This document shows positions 49,677 to 57,712 of a stretch of DNA of 64,000 nucleotides, in pieces. The notes under the pieces were generated by a model. That model saw nothing but the letters and a program-made list of their open reading frames with translations. It ran no database searches and was not told the origin of the DNA. Within the stretch, counting starts at the first letter, position 1, and each line of letters begins with the position of its first letter. This DNA is from Candidatus Accumulibacter necessarius (GTDB taxonomy: Bacteria > Pseudomonadota > Gammaproteobacteria > Burkholderiales > Rhodocyclaceae), in NCBI GenBank assembly GCA_017302435.1, contig JAFLDL010000018.1, positions 1 through 64,000 on the forward strand, in the 5' to 3' direction. The position numbers were made by a program, and so were the translations under genes.

Positions 49677-50153
49677 TCAGCGGGCGATGGTGCTGTTCCG
49701 ACGAATCTTGTTCTGCAATTGAATCAAGCCGTAGATCAGCGCCTCGGCGGTCGGCGGACAGCCCGGAACATAGATGTCGACCGGCACGATCCGGTCGCAA
49801 CCACGCACCACGGAGTAGGCGTAGTGGTAGTAACCACCGCCATTGGCGCAGGAACCCATCGAGACCACCCATCGCGGTTCCGCCATCTGGTCGTAGACCT
49901 TGCGCAGAGCGGGTGCCATCTTGTTGGTCAGCGTCCCGGCGACAATCATCACGTCAGACTGCCGCGGGCTGGGACGAAAGACGATGCCGAAGCGGTCCAG
50001 ATCGTAGCGCGAGCAACCGGCATGAATCATCTCGATGGCGCAGCACGCCAGCCCGAAGCTCATCGGCCACAGCGACCCGGTACGGACGTAGTTGATCAAC
50101 TTGTCCGCCGTCGTGGTGACGAAGCCTTCCTGGAGAATCCCCTCAATGCCCAT
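49677..50153 (-). CDS. nuoB: NADH-quinone oxidoreductase subunit B (cluster N2)
   Basis: 158 residues. The tandem cysteines in [10 protein letters not shown], with [17 protein letters not shown] and [12 protein letters not shown], ligate terminal cluster N2 next to the quinone. It starts 3 bases after nuoA. Confidence 0.96.
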   Translation of the reverse strand: MGIEGILQEGFVTTTADKLINYVRTGSLWPMSFGLACCAIEMIHAGCSRYDLDRFGIVFRPSPRQSDVMIVAGTLTNKMAPALRKVYDQMAEPRWVVSMGSCANGGGYYHYAYSVVRGCDRIVPVDIYVPGCPPTAEALIYGLIQLQNKIRRNSTIAR

Positions 50154-50156
50154 CGC

Positions 50157-50531
50157 TCACTCCCAATCCAGAGCGCCCTTGGCCCAGGCGTACACATACC
50201 CCACGACCAGGATGGCGATAAAAACCAGCATCTCGATGAAGCCAAACCACTTCACCGAATCGGTTTGGACGATTTCCTTGAAGATTGTCGCCCACGGCAG
50301 CAGAAAGGCCACTTCGAGGTCGAACAGGATAAAGAGGATGGCGATCAGGTAGTAGCGCACATCGAACTTCATGCGCGCATCTTCGAAGGCTTCGAAGCCA
50401 CACTCGTAGGGAGAAAGCTTTTCGCTGTCCGGCCGATGCGGCGCAACGATCAGACCAGTGACGACGGGCGCAATACCGAAAGCGACGCCAATCAGTATGA
50501 AGACAAATACCGGGAAATAACCTTCCAGCAT
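50157..50531 (-). CDS. nuoA: NADH-quinone oxidoreductase subunit A
   Basis: 124 residues, three membrane helices: [23 protein letters not shown], then [44 protein letters not shown]. The conserved cysteine and Glu/Asp loop form part of the quinone-gate region. I start at ATG 50531 (MLEGYFPV); a GTG at 50543 would add four residues. First gene of the operon, 59 bases downstream of tRNA-Leu. Confidence 0.94.
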   Translation of the reverse strand: MLEGYFPVFVFILIGVAFGIAPVVTGLIVAPHRPDSEKLSPYECGFEAFEDARMKFDVRYYLIAILFILFDLEVAFLLPWATIFKEIVQTDSVKWFGFIEMLVFIAILVVGYVYAWAKGALDWE

Positions 50532-50590
50532 GATCCGCCCCACAAGCCCTTCGATTCAGACTACAGCCACCCGCACCGGATGGCTCCTCC

Positions 50591-50675
50591 TGGTGCCGAC
50601 GATGAGACTCGAACTCATACGACCGAAGTCACTACCCCCTCAAGATAGCGTGTATACCAATTTCACCACGTCGGC
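50591..50675 (-). tRNA. tRNA-Leu (anticodon GAG)
   Basis: An 85-base cloverleaf on the minus strand. Acceptor arms GCCGACG and CGTCGGC pair perfectly, and A plus an encoded CCA end the gene. The anticodon arm has stem CTATC / GGTAG with loop TTGAGGG, giving anticodon GAG. The long variable arm (GTGACTTCGGTCGT region) identifies a type II tRNA, and the T-arm carries GTTCGAGTC. It lies between secG and nuoA, an arrangement common in betaproteobacteria. Confidence 0.96.
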
Positions 50676-50742
50676 ACTGCGATACACAGAGGACGATCCG
50701 ATCGAGGAATACTGCCCGTCCCGCCCCTGCCTTGAAACCAAA

Positions 50743-51114
50743 TTACCTGGGAATATCTTTCGCCTTAGAATCAGGATCCGCGGGGCTTTTTCCCTGGTCA
50801 ACACCCCCTGTGGCAGGTGCTGGAACCGGCGCTGATTTTATCGCATCCTGCATCACACTGCCAGCCGTTTTTGGTTTGCTGGAGGCAAGATAAGCCAGAG
50901 AAAGGCTAGTCACAAAAAATATCGTCGCCAGTACCGCCGTGGCACGGCTGAGGAAATTCGCCGAACCGGTGGCACCAAAAAGACTGCCCGAAGCGCCGCT
51001 ACCGAAAGCGGCACCCATGTCGGCCCCCTTGCCGTGCTGCACCAGGACAAGACCGATGACACCGATCGCCGCCACGATGTGCACCATCAGAGCCACTGAG
51101 AAAAGATAGTCCAT
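50743..51114 (-). CDS. secG: Protein translocase subunit SecG
   Basis: 123 residues with two membrane helices around the SecG signature LVLVQHGKGADMGAAFGSGASGSLFG. The C-terminal ~40 residues are low-complexity, rich in Ala, Pro, Lys and Asp. SecG aids SecYE-mediated export. A tpiA gene often precedes secG in related bacteria; none is seen here upstream. Confidence 0.93.
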   Translation of the reverse strand: MDYLFSVALMVHIVAAIGVIGLVLVQHGKGADMGAAFGSGASGSLFGATGSANFLSRATAVLATIFFVTSLSLAYLASSKPKTAGSVMQDAIKSAPVPAPATGGVDQGKSPADPDSKAKDIPR

Positions 51115-51573
51115 ATACCCTCATATTCGAGCCGGCGCCTGGGAGGTCGCGAATTCAGAGCCTAGCCGCGCCACGGCGATCCGGTCGCTTGTTCCTAGTC
51201 CTGGTGCATCGCCTTCACTGCGCCGAGCGCACCGAAAAAAACTTCCGCAGTATAGTCAGTTTGACCTGCTATGGTCAAATGACGGTCGCCACCTTCACGC
51301 CGTCGATCCCCTTGCAGAGGCAGGATGTCGGGCGTTGATCGCCAGCAATAGCCCTTTCTGACTCGATCCGACCGACACCGCCCGAGCTGAGTCCCCCGAA
51401 CTGGTTTTCTTCAGGCCGTGGCAGCGCGAGGCGCCCGCACGCGTGCCGGCTCGTTCTGCCCGGCATGGTCCACACCGGGCACGGGTTTCGAGACAATAGC
51501 CGGTAGAATGCGGCTGCCTGGAGAAGAACCTCATGCGTGTCCTGCTACCGATAATCGTTGAAGATTCCTGAAC
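51115..51573. other. 459-base intergenic region with divergent promoters
   Basis: This region separates secG (minus) from the kinase-like/exonuclease gene (plus). Its notable element is the inverted repeat at 51260-51279. A short open stretch starts at ATG 51534 (MRVLLPIIVEDS) and stops just before the ATG at 51574; it has no clear support. I see no tRNA or further gene. Confidence 0.45.
51260..51279. promoter_or_regulatory. Perfect inverted repeat, candidate operator
   Basis: TTTGACC (51260-51266), six bases, GGTCAAA (51273-51279). The 7-base arms are exact. It lies 146 bases upstream of the secG start and 295 bases upstream of the exonuclease-fusion start, in a divergent promoter region. 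A dimeric regulator would fit, but I cannot assign a family. It lacks a T-run, so it is not a terminator. Confidence 0.5.
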
Positions 51574-53739
51574 ATGAATGCGCGTACCCGTTTTGTCATC
51601 TCGGTCATCATTCTCGGTCTGCTGATGACCGGACCCTTCGTGATTACGGCGCTCCTGATCTGGGTAGGTGCGCAAGCCGACGAGCAAGCCCTGCTCGTCC
51701 AGTTGATTCTCCCACACCTGTCGCTTGGCGCCCTGATGACCACTTTTGGCTTCGTCCTGGGTTTGCTGGTCATCCGTTACCTCTTCCGTCAGTACGTCCA
51801 GGGATTGCTCAAGATGGTGGAGAACCTGCGCCTGATGCTGTCGGCGAACCGCAACTTCCGGGTCACCGCGGAGGGGCCGCCCGAAGTCCAATTGCTGGCC
51901 CAGGCAACCAACGATCTGGCCCAGCAGCGGGATGGCCTGATGGACGATGTCGAGGCTCAGATCGCTGCTGCCAAGGCCTCGGTAGAGGAAGAAAAAAACC
52001 GTTTGGCCGCACTGATGTCGGAGTTGGCGCAAGCGGTGGTCGTGTGCAATCTCGATGGCCGTATTCTGCTCTACAACAGCCGTGCTCGCCTGCAGTTTCG
52101 TGCGTTGGCACAAGGCAGCACGGCCGTCGCGGGAGGCGCGTTGATTGGCCTTGGCCGTTCCATCTTCTCGATTCTTGAACGTAATCAGATCGACCACGCG
52201 CTGGAGGTCGTGCGCCAGCGCCTGCTCAAGGGCGCAGCGACTGCGATCGCGAACTTCATTACGACGGCACGGGGCGGGCAACTGCTGCGTGTTCAACTGG
52301 TACCCGTGCTGGCGACCGGGGATCCTTTGCGCGAGCGCGAGCTGAGCGGCTACGTGCTGACCGTTGAGAACATTACCCGCAGCCTGGAGCAGGAATCCCG
52401 TCGCGATCAGGTGCTGCAGTCGCTGACCGATGGTAGCCGAGGCAGCCTCGCCAACATCCGAGTGGCCGTTGGCAACCTGATGGACTATCCGGATATGGAA
52501 GCAGACATACGCGAGCGCTTCGTCAGCATCATCAGCGACGAAGTGGTGCGAATGAGCCAGCGCCTCGACCAAACGATGAGCGAATTCGCCGATTCACTGA
52601 AGACGCGTTGGCCGCTGGAGGACGTGCAGGGGATGGATATCATCGCCGCCGCCCAGCGCCGCATAGAGACAGAGCTGAAAGTCACCACCAAGACCGAAGC
52701 GATCGACGAGGGCGTCTGGCTGAGAGCCGAGAGTTTCTCACTGGTGTTCTCGATATGTTTCCTGGCATCCCGTCTGGTCGAGCATTATCAAATCAGGGAA
52801 CTGCGCTTCCGGCTACAGCCTGTCGGCAAGCTGGCCTACCTGGACATCATCTGGGCCGGGCACGCCATGTCGTCGGAGACCTTCTACACCTGGGAAACCG
52901 ATGCCATGCACCTCGCCAAGGAAAGCTCGCCCCTGTCACTACGCGATGTCATTGACCGCCACGGCGGGGAAATCTGGTACGAGCGTGAAAAGGCTGCGCA
53001 TCGTGCCTTCTTTCGCTTCGTGCTCCCTGTTGCCTCGCCGGACTCCATGCCGCAAAGCGAGATGATCGGTGACATCGCCACGCGACCGGAGTACTACGAC
53101 TTCGACCTGTTCCATTTCCGCGATCAAAGCATTGATCTTGACCGACCGTTAGCCGATCTCACCTACACCGTATTCGATACCGAAACGACTGGCCTTGAAC
53201 CAGCGGCTGGAGACGAGATCATTCAGATTGGCGCCATACGCATCGTCAACGGCCGTTTGTTGCGGCACGAGAATTTCGACCAGCTGGTCGATCCGCAGCG
53301 TTTTTTGCGACCCGAAGGAATCCGGATCCATGGCATCACCGATGACATGGTGCATGGACAGCCGCAGATCGACATCGTCCTGCCGGCCTTCCATGATTTC
53401 TGCAGCGATACCGTGCTCGTCGCGCACAATGCTGCCTTCGACATGCGCTTCCTGCAATTGAAGGAAGCCGAGACCGGGGTGGTCTTCAGTCAGCCAGTGC
53501 TCGATACTTTGCTGCTGTCGGCCGTGCTGCACGCCAACCAGGACTCACACCAACTCGAGCCCATCGCTGAACGGTTGGGAGTCACGATCAGCGGCCGCCA
53601 CAGTGCGCTAGGCGATGCCTGCACGACCGGCGAGGTGTTCCTCAAGATGCTGCCTTTGCTGGCCCAGATGGGAATCGTGACGCTGAGGCAGGCGCTTGAT
53701 GCGTCCGAAAAAACCTACTTTGCGCGCGTAAAGTACTGA
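51574..53739 (+). CDS. Membrane histidine-kinase-like protein fused to a DEDDh 3'-5' exonuclease
   Basis: 721 residues. Two membrane helices (about 7-30 and 45-67) are followed by HAMP (~68-120), a PAS-like domain (~145-270), a degenerate kinase region (~275-490), then a DnaQ-type exonuclease (~525-715). All exonuclease motifs are intact: VFDTETTGLEP (Exo I), VAHNAAFDMRFL (Exo II) and HSALGDACTTGEVF (Exo III), consistent with an active DEDDh nuclease. Where a kinase would carry its phospho-histidine the sequence reads DGSRGSLANIRVAV, with no His, and no clear N-box or glycine-rich ATP lid is visible, so the sensor half probably binds signals without phosphorylating. A comparable fusion of sensor and exonuclease modules exists in some betaproteobacterial proteins, but its function is unknown to me. 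The gene is monocistronic and convergent with a 44-residue ORF. Confidence 0.88.
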   Translation: MNARTRFVISVIILGLLMTGPFVITALLIWVGAQADEQALLVQLILPHLSLGALMTTFGFVLGLLVIRYLFRQYVQGLLKMVENLRLMLSANRNFRVTAEGPPEVQLLAQATNDLAQQRDGLMDDVEAQIAAAKASVEEEKNRLAALMSELAQAVVVCNLDGRILLYNSRARLQFRALAQGSTAVAGGALIGLGRSIFSILERNQIDHALEVVRQRLLKGAATAIANFITTARGGQLLRVQLVPVLATGDPLRERELSGYVLTVENITRSLEQESRRDQVLQSLTDGSRGSLANIRVAVGNLMDYPDMEADIRERFVSIISDEVVRMSQRLDQTMSEFADSLKTRWPLEDVQGMDIIAAAQRRIETELKVTTKTEAIDEGVWLRAESFSLVFSICFLASRLVEHYQIRELRFRLQPVGKLAYLDIIWAGHAMSSETFYTWETDAMHLAKESSPLSLRDVIDRHGGEIWYEREKAAHRAFFRFVLPVASPDSMPQSEMIGDIATRPEYYDFDLFHFRDQSIDLDRPLADLTYTVFDTETTGLEPAAGDEIIQIGAIRIVNGRLLRHENFDQLVDPQRFLRPEGIRIHGITDDMVHGQPQIDIVLPAFHDFCSDTVLVAHNAAFDMRFLQLKEAETGVVFSQPVLDTLLLSAVLHANQDSHQLEPIAERLGVTISGRHSALGDACTTGEVFLKMLPLLAQMGIVTLRQALDASEKTYFARVKY

Positions 53740-53751
53740 CAGGATGCCAGC

Positions 53752-53886
53752 TCAGCGTGCCCTGAGGCCTTGCTGACGATGACGAGCCAGCCAGTCGACG
53801 ACTATGCCAACGGCAGGTGATGCCAGACAGGCAACCATGAAAAGAATGGTAATGCATGCGCCCAAAACCGGAATGCCCGTTTCCAC
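53752..53886 (-). CDS. 44-residue single-pass membrane protein
   Basis: Open frame from GTG 53886 to TGA 53752, reading VETGIPVLGACITILFMVAC, then LASPAVGIVVDWLARHRQQ and a short basic tail. AAGGAG followed by AAGGAAA precedes the start. It predicts one long membrane helix and a positively charged end, which by the positive-inside rule would be cytoplasmic. It is convergent with the exonuclease-fusion gene, 12 bases from its stop. Function is unknown, and no ATG start exists. Confidence 0.55.
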   Translation of the reverse strand: METGIPVLGACITILFMVACLASPAVGIVVDWLARHRQQGLRAR

Positions 53887-54225
53887 TTTCCTTCTCCTTC
53901 TGTTCGTAAGCGATCGCGTCGCAACCGAGGTCGGTCCTTGTTTCCGTGTTGCCTGAGCAGTTTTGTCTGGCCGAGCATACGGTAGCCAATCTAGGTGGTT
54001 GTTCCCGTGGCGGCAAACGATAAAATCTCATGCAATGCGTGAGATTTTTTCATTCATCCGGCTGGTCTCCTGCCGCCACGCAGTTCAAGCGGAAACCCGA
54101 TTCGCCCTGACGTGATGCCGGCTCATGGAGGCGATTTCCGGCCCCATCCCTGCACCCGCGGCGATGGACCTGCGCCGGCCAGGTGCCGCAACGCCTGCCC
54201 TGGTTCTTTCTCTTCCCCGACGGAC
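53887..54225. other. Noncoding stretch with a terminator
   Basis: 339 bases between the 44-residue ORF and the decayed membrane gene. Besides the terminator at 54022-54050 it should hold the promoter of the small ORF, read leftwards. No other gene is apparent. Confidence 0.45.
54022..54050. terminator. Rho-independent, probably bidirectional terminator
   Basis: AAAATCTCATGC and GCGTGAGATTTTTT form a 12-bp stem with one G-T pair and a three-base loop (AAT). A T-run follows on the plus strand and the mirrored A-run serves the minus strand. It is the first strong stop signal after the exonuclease-fusion gene and shields the region from the decayed genes on the right. Confidence 0.8.
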
Positions 54226-55342
54226 GTGCTGATCAAGCTGCTGCTCCTGTCGCTGGCCACCCTGCTGGCTGCCATCGCTCCTCTGCCCACGCCCCTGGAT
54301 ATCCTGCTGGCGGGGGGCCTGGTCGGCTGGCGGGACTGCGACAGGCCTTTGGCGTCATGGAGGCGGTGTCGCAGGGTCGGCTTACCGCCGGCGAGCGGTC
54401 CACCTTCCAGCCGGGCCCCGAGAGAAAGAACCTGCCATGGAACCTGCTCGCCATCTTCCTGATCTGGGGCGCCCTGATCGCCCTCGTCGGCGGGGTCAGC
54501 ACCACTCTGCACTGGACCATCCTCATCTTCTTCTGCCTCGGACTGCCAGCCAGCGTCATGACCCTGTCAGTCAGCAACAGCTTGCGACAGGCGCTGAATC
54601 CGGTGAAATGGGTTTTCCTCATGCGGCAGGTGGGCAAGCCGCATCTGCTACTGCTACTGCTATTCCATCTGTTCCTGCTCGCCAAGGGTGCGCCCTACGC
54701 CCAGCGCCTGCTCCTCCCCCGGCTCGGTGACTGGCTGATCCTGCCGGCCCTGACCTGGACCCTGCTCTACTTCACCGTGATCATGTTCGCCATGATGGGT
54801 TACGTCCTCTACCAGTTTCATCGGCGCTCGGGCTCAAGGTCCGGATCAGCTTCGCCCGCTCGTCGAGCAATCCCGCGGCCAGGGCAGCCATCGCCCAGGC
54901 TGACCCGATGGCCAAGGCGGTCGCGAACAAGATCGCCATAGGTGAGCTGGATGCGGCGATCGATATTGCCGATGAGCAGCGGCGACAGTATCCGGAGGAT
55001 CTGGCCATCCAGGAGCGCTGCCAGATGCTGTTGCTGGCAGCAGGCAGGACGGAGCGTGCGCTGGCGCACGGCCAGACCTATCTGGGACTATTGCTGCGCC
55101 TGGGGCGCGCCGAGCAGGCATTGGATCTGCTCAAGCGCCTGCGCGGCGTGGACGGGGCATTCTTGCCCGAGCGGCCGGATGCGGTCCTGCCGCTGGCCGA
55201 GGCGGCCTTCGGCCGGCGGGATGCCGACACCACGGTGGCGCTGGTACGTGGCTTCGACAAGCGACACCCGCGCCACCCGGATATCCCGGGCGTCTATTTC
55301 CTCTCTGCCCGCCTGATGAGCGAACTGCTGCGCCGGGAAGCC
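54226..55342 (+). pseudogene. Frameshifted membrane protein with repeat-rich C-terminal domain
   Basis: One protein appears spread over three frames. Frame one reads LIKLLLLSLATLLAAIAPL and PLDILLAGGL. After a shift near 54330 the next frame reads AFGVMEAVSQGRLTAGE, then four hydrophobic helices to YVLYQFH. After a second shift near 54825 it continues ALGLKVRISFARSS, then a TPR-like helical domain (AAIDIADEQRRQYPEDLAIQ, RLGRAEQALDLLKRLRG) ending around YFLSARLMSELLRREA. No stop follows; the frame runs into the antisense of the neighbouring rhomboid remnant. This suggests two indels plus a deletion that fused the two gene ends. The family is not recognised. Confidence 0.55.
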
Positions 55343-55344
55343 AT

Positions 55345-55967
55345 CATCCGTGGCCGCTTCCGGCAGGTCCACCGTCGTCACCTGATGGCGCCACCGGTAC
55401 CACGCGATCAACAGCGCGCCTGTGACGAAGCCGCCGGCGTGGGCCATGTAAGCCACGCCACCCTGGCCGTCGAGCTGCTGCTGCACCAATTCGTGGGCGA
55501 TCCAGACCGGCAGGAGGATGATCGCCGGCGCCTTGACGTAATCGAAGTAGAACAGGAACTGGTAGAAGAAGCGAATGCGTCGGCGGCCGTAGAGGCTCAC
55601 GTACATGGCCATCAGGCGGATCCGGACGCACGATCCTGCCGGCATGCAACGCGGCCTGAAAGTCGCGGTCACGTTCCATCAACCTCAACAGGTGCTGACT
55701 GTCGTCACCACTCGCCAAGTGCTCGATTCTGCCGGCAAGTTCGCGCCGTTGCGGATTGTCGCTCTGGCGCAGGTAGTCGGCATAGCGCGGGAACTCCAGC
55801 GCGGGCAGATCGGACTGCGTGTAGAAGTCGACGCCTCGCTGTCAGGCCCGCTCGTCGGCGCGCTGCGGACCAAAATAGACGAGACAATTGAGCAGAATCA
55901 GCAGGACGGTCATCCACGGCGGATTGAGCCAGTCGGGCTTGCTGCTGAGAGGGAAGACGAGGAACAT
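55345..55967 (-). pseudogene. Decayed rhomboid-family intramembrane protease
   Basis: From ATG 55967 the frame reads MFLVFPLSSKPDWLNPPWMT, a helix and YFGPQRADERA, then hits TGA (55842-55844). Beyond it the same frame resumes GVDFYTQSDLPALEFPRYAD and continues to AGRIVRPD. A break near 55615-55630 joins, in another frame, LMAMYVSLYGRRRIRFFYQF and AHELVQQQLDGQGGVAYMAH, the last helices of a rhomboid. The missing segment would have held the catalytic GxSG serine and the upstream His/Asn, so no active protease can be made. The 3' limit is approximate. Confidence 0.65.
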
Positions 55968-56083
55968 CGAGAGGATTATGCCACGGCCGTCAGACACTCG
56001 GCGGCAGGGCTCAGGGGCGTCTCGAAGCGCCTTCGGTGTTTACGGCAGCCTGCCCGGCAGTCCTTCCCGGGCGGTAGTTCGGC

Positions 56084-56203
56084 CATTCCCGCGCAGGCGG
56101 GAGTTCACCCATTCCCCGCCCATTCCCGCGCAAGCGGGAATCCAGTCCAGAGTCTGTTCTACAACCGGCCGAACGGTGGCTCCCCGCTTTCGCGGGGATG
56201 ACG
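56084..56203. repeat. Cluster of REP-like palindromic units
   Basis: Three related palindromes: ATTCCCGCGCAGGCGGGA (56085-56102), ATTCCCGCGCAAGCGGGAAT (56122-56141), and the inverted form TCCCCGC-TTTC-GCGGGGA (56181-56198) followed by TGACGG. Such dispersed extragenic palindromes are common in proteobacterial genomes. The third unit lies inside the 3' end of bfd. Confidence 0.75.
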
Positions 56204-56428
56204 GCTGTCGCTTATCGGTGTTTCAATCTCTGGAAATCGCTTTGCCCTGGCCGCCTGGCGCTGACTTTCGTTGGCCTCGGCCAGGCACCGTCGGGCATAA
56301 GTCGCGCAGCTGCCACATTCGCTGGTGACGCCGAGATCGCGCCGCAAGTCTTTCAAGTTGCGGGCGCCAGCCGCGGCGGCTTCGCGGATCTGGCGGTCGG
56401 TGACGGCCATGCAGACGCAGACGTACAC
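56159..56428 (-). CDS. bfd: Bacterioferritin-associated ferredoxin
   Basis: 89 residues; a BFD-like [2Fe-2S] domain with CVCMAV at the N-terminus and CGSCATYARRCL about 30 residues on. Bfd docks on bacterioferritin at the heme and reduces the core to release iron. The start is GTG 56428 (MYVCVC) with GGAGA upstream. The last ~15 residues (DSRHPRESGEPPFGRL) are encoded by a REP-like palindrome, so the original C-terminus was probably replaced when the repeat arrived. It lies 73 bases downstream of a bfr gene on the same strand. Confidence 0.88.
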   Translation of the reverse strand: MYVCVCMAVTDRQIREAAAAGARNLKDLRRDLGVTSECGSCATYARRCLAEANESQRQAARAKRFPEIETPISDSRHPRESGEPPFGRL

Positions 56429-56501
56429 GGAGATTCTCCAGGAAAACAGGGGACCGCAGAGGTGGCCAGCGAGCGGGCGGTCACGCGCAGGCGCTTTCCT
56501 T

Positions 56502-56984
56502 TCAGTCGCCGGCCGGATCGATGTGTGCCTGCAGATAGTTTGCCAGCGTCAGGTCGTCAATCAGGCTGTGCTGCGTCTCCAGCCAGTCGATGGCTTCTTC
56601 GCAGTGCTCCAGCAGGTCTTCCAGCAGGTCGCGGCTGACGTAGTCCTGCAGCTCTTCACACAGTGCAATACTCTCGATCAGCAGCGGGCGCTGGAGCTCG
56701 CCCTCGTACTTGAGGTCGCACTGCAGACATTCGACGACGTTTTCGCCAATCAGCAACTTGCCCAGGCTCTGCAGGTTGGGCAGCCCCTCGAGAAAGAGGA
56801 CGCGATCGATCAGTTTGTCGGCTTCCTTCATGACCCGGATGGACTGCTTGTAGCGGTAGTCGTTGAGCTTCTCCAGGCCCCAGTGGCGGAACAGGCGGGC
56901 GTGCAGGAAATACTGGTTGATCGCCGTCAGTTCGTTTTTCAGCACCTTGTTCAGGGCGCCGACAATTCTCTTGTCACCTTTCAT
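56502..56984 (-). CDS. bfr: Bacterioferritin subunit, heme-ligand type with altered ferroxidase site
   Basis: 160 residues, four-helix ferritin fold (NELTAINQYFLHARLFRHWGLE, LFLEGLPNLQ). In the segment that normally reads E-M-K-H, this protein has VMKEADKLIDR: the axial heme methionine (Met52 equivalent) is kept, but the ferroxidase Glu51 and His54 positions are Val and Glu. Later, EEAIDWLE has Ala where His130 would be. It therefore looks like a heme-carrying, ferroxidase-deficient subunit. The neighbouring bfr copy shows the opposite pattern. It sits 16 bases after that copy, so the two are likely cotranscribed and coassembled. Confidence 0.9.
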   Translation of the reverse strand: MKGDKRIVGALNKVLKNELTAINQYFLHARLFRHWGLEKLNDYRYKQSIRVMKEADKLIDRVLFLEGLPNLQSLGKLLIGENVVECLQCDLKYEGELQRPLLIESIALCEELQDYVSRDLLEDLLEHCEEAIDWLETQHSLIDDLTLANYLQAHIDPAGD

Positions 56985-57000
56985 CGCTGCGCCTCTCTAT

Positions 57001-57482
57001 GCCGGGTTGCCAGAGTCGATCTGGCTCTGTTGATAGTTCTTGAGGCCGACCAGCTCGATCAGGCGAAGCTGCTTTTCGAGGTAGTAGGCGTGGTCCATCT
57101 CGGTGTCGTCGAGTTGAATGGCGAGCATGTCGCGGGTGACGTAATCCTGGGCCTTCTCGCAGGCGGCCATCGCCTTCTTCAGCTCGCCGACGACATGGTA
57201 TTCGTAGTCGAGATCTGACTGGAGCATTTCAGGCACGGTCCTGCCGATCTTGAGCACACTCCGCTTGCTCATGTCGGGCGTGCCTTCGAGAAAGAGAATC
57301 CGCTGGATGATCGCCAGGGCGTGCTGTCGCTCGTGTTCGGATTCGTGCAGCGCCTTTTCCGCCAGTCGGGTGAAGCCCCTGTCCGCATACATTTCGCCGT
57401 GGATGAGGTACTGGTCGACGGCGGACAATTCCCCAGCCAGAAGGGCGTTAAGGATGTTGATGATTTTTTCGTCGCTCTTCAT
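57001..57482 (-). CDS. bfr: Bacterioferritin subunit, ferroxidase type lacking the heme methionine
   Basis: 160 residues from ATG 57482 (MKSDEKIINILN), with GGAGAG upstream. Ferroxidase ligands are retained: GELSAVDQYLIH (Glu18), SEHERQHALAII (Glu51, His54), EKAQDYV (Glu94) and TEMDHAYYLE (Glu127, His130). The position of heme-ligating Met52 is Arg. It is the first gene of the bfr-bfr-bfd run. A frame extending to 57557 adds repeat-derived residues and is unlikely. Confidence 0.9.
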
Positions 57483-57506
57483 GAGGCTCTCCGAAAACTG
57501 TTGAAA

Positions 57507-57536
57507 CAAGGATTGAAACCGCAAGGATTGAAACCG
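57507..57536. repeat. Tandem 15-base repeat upstream of bfr
   Basis: Two exact copies of CAAGGATTGAAACCG (57507-57521 and 57522-57536), 25 bases before the bfr start in its probable leader or promoter region. The copies are directly adjacent without spacers. Purpose unknown. Confidence 0.7.
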
Positions 57537-57712
57537 AATGGCTGGCGGAAGAAACAATCAAACTGCCGGCAGCGTGCAGTCGAGCCATTGACCGTCATAC
57601 CTGCCAGTCCCGCCCAATTGACAGCATACGCCGCTGCCAGTTCAACCGCATCGACCGGCCTTCCTGGCCACTGGCAGACGGCGGTCAACGCGTTTTCCCG
57701 CCACCATCTCGC

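Noticed and set aside
57507-57536. CRISPR-like GATTGAAAC motif
   Set aside because: The two copies are directly adjacent with no spacers and only 15 bases long; no further repeats or cas genes are nearby.
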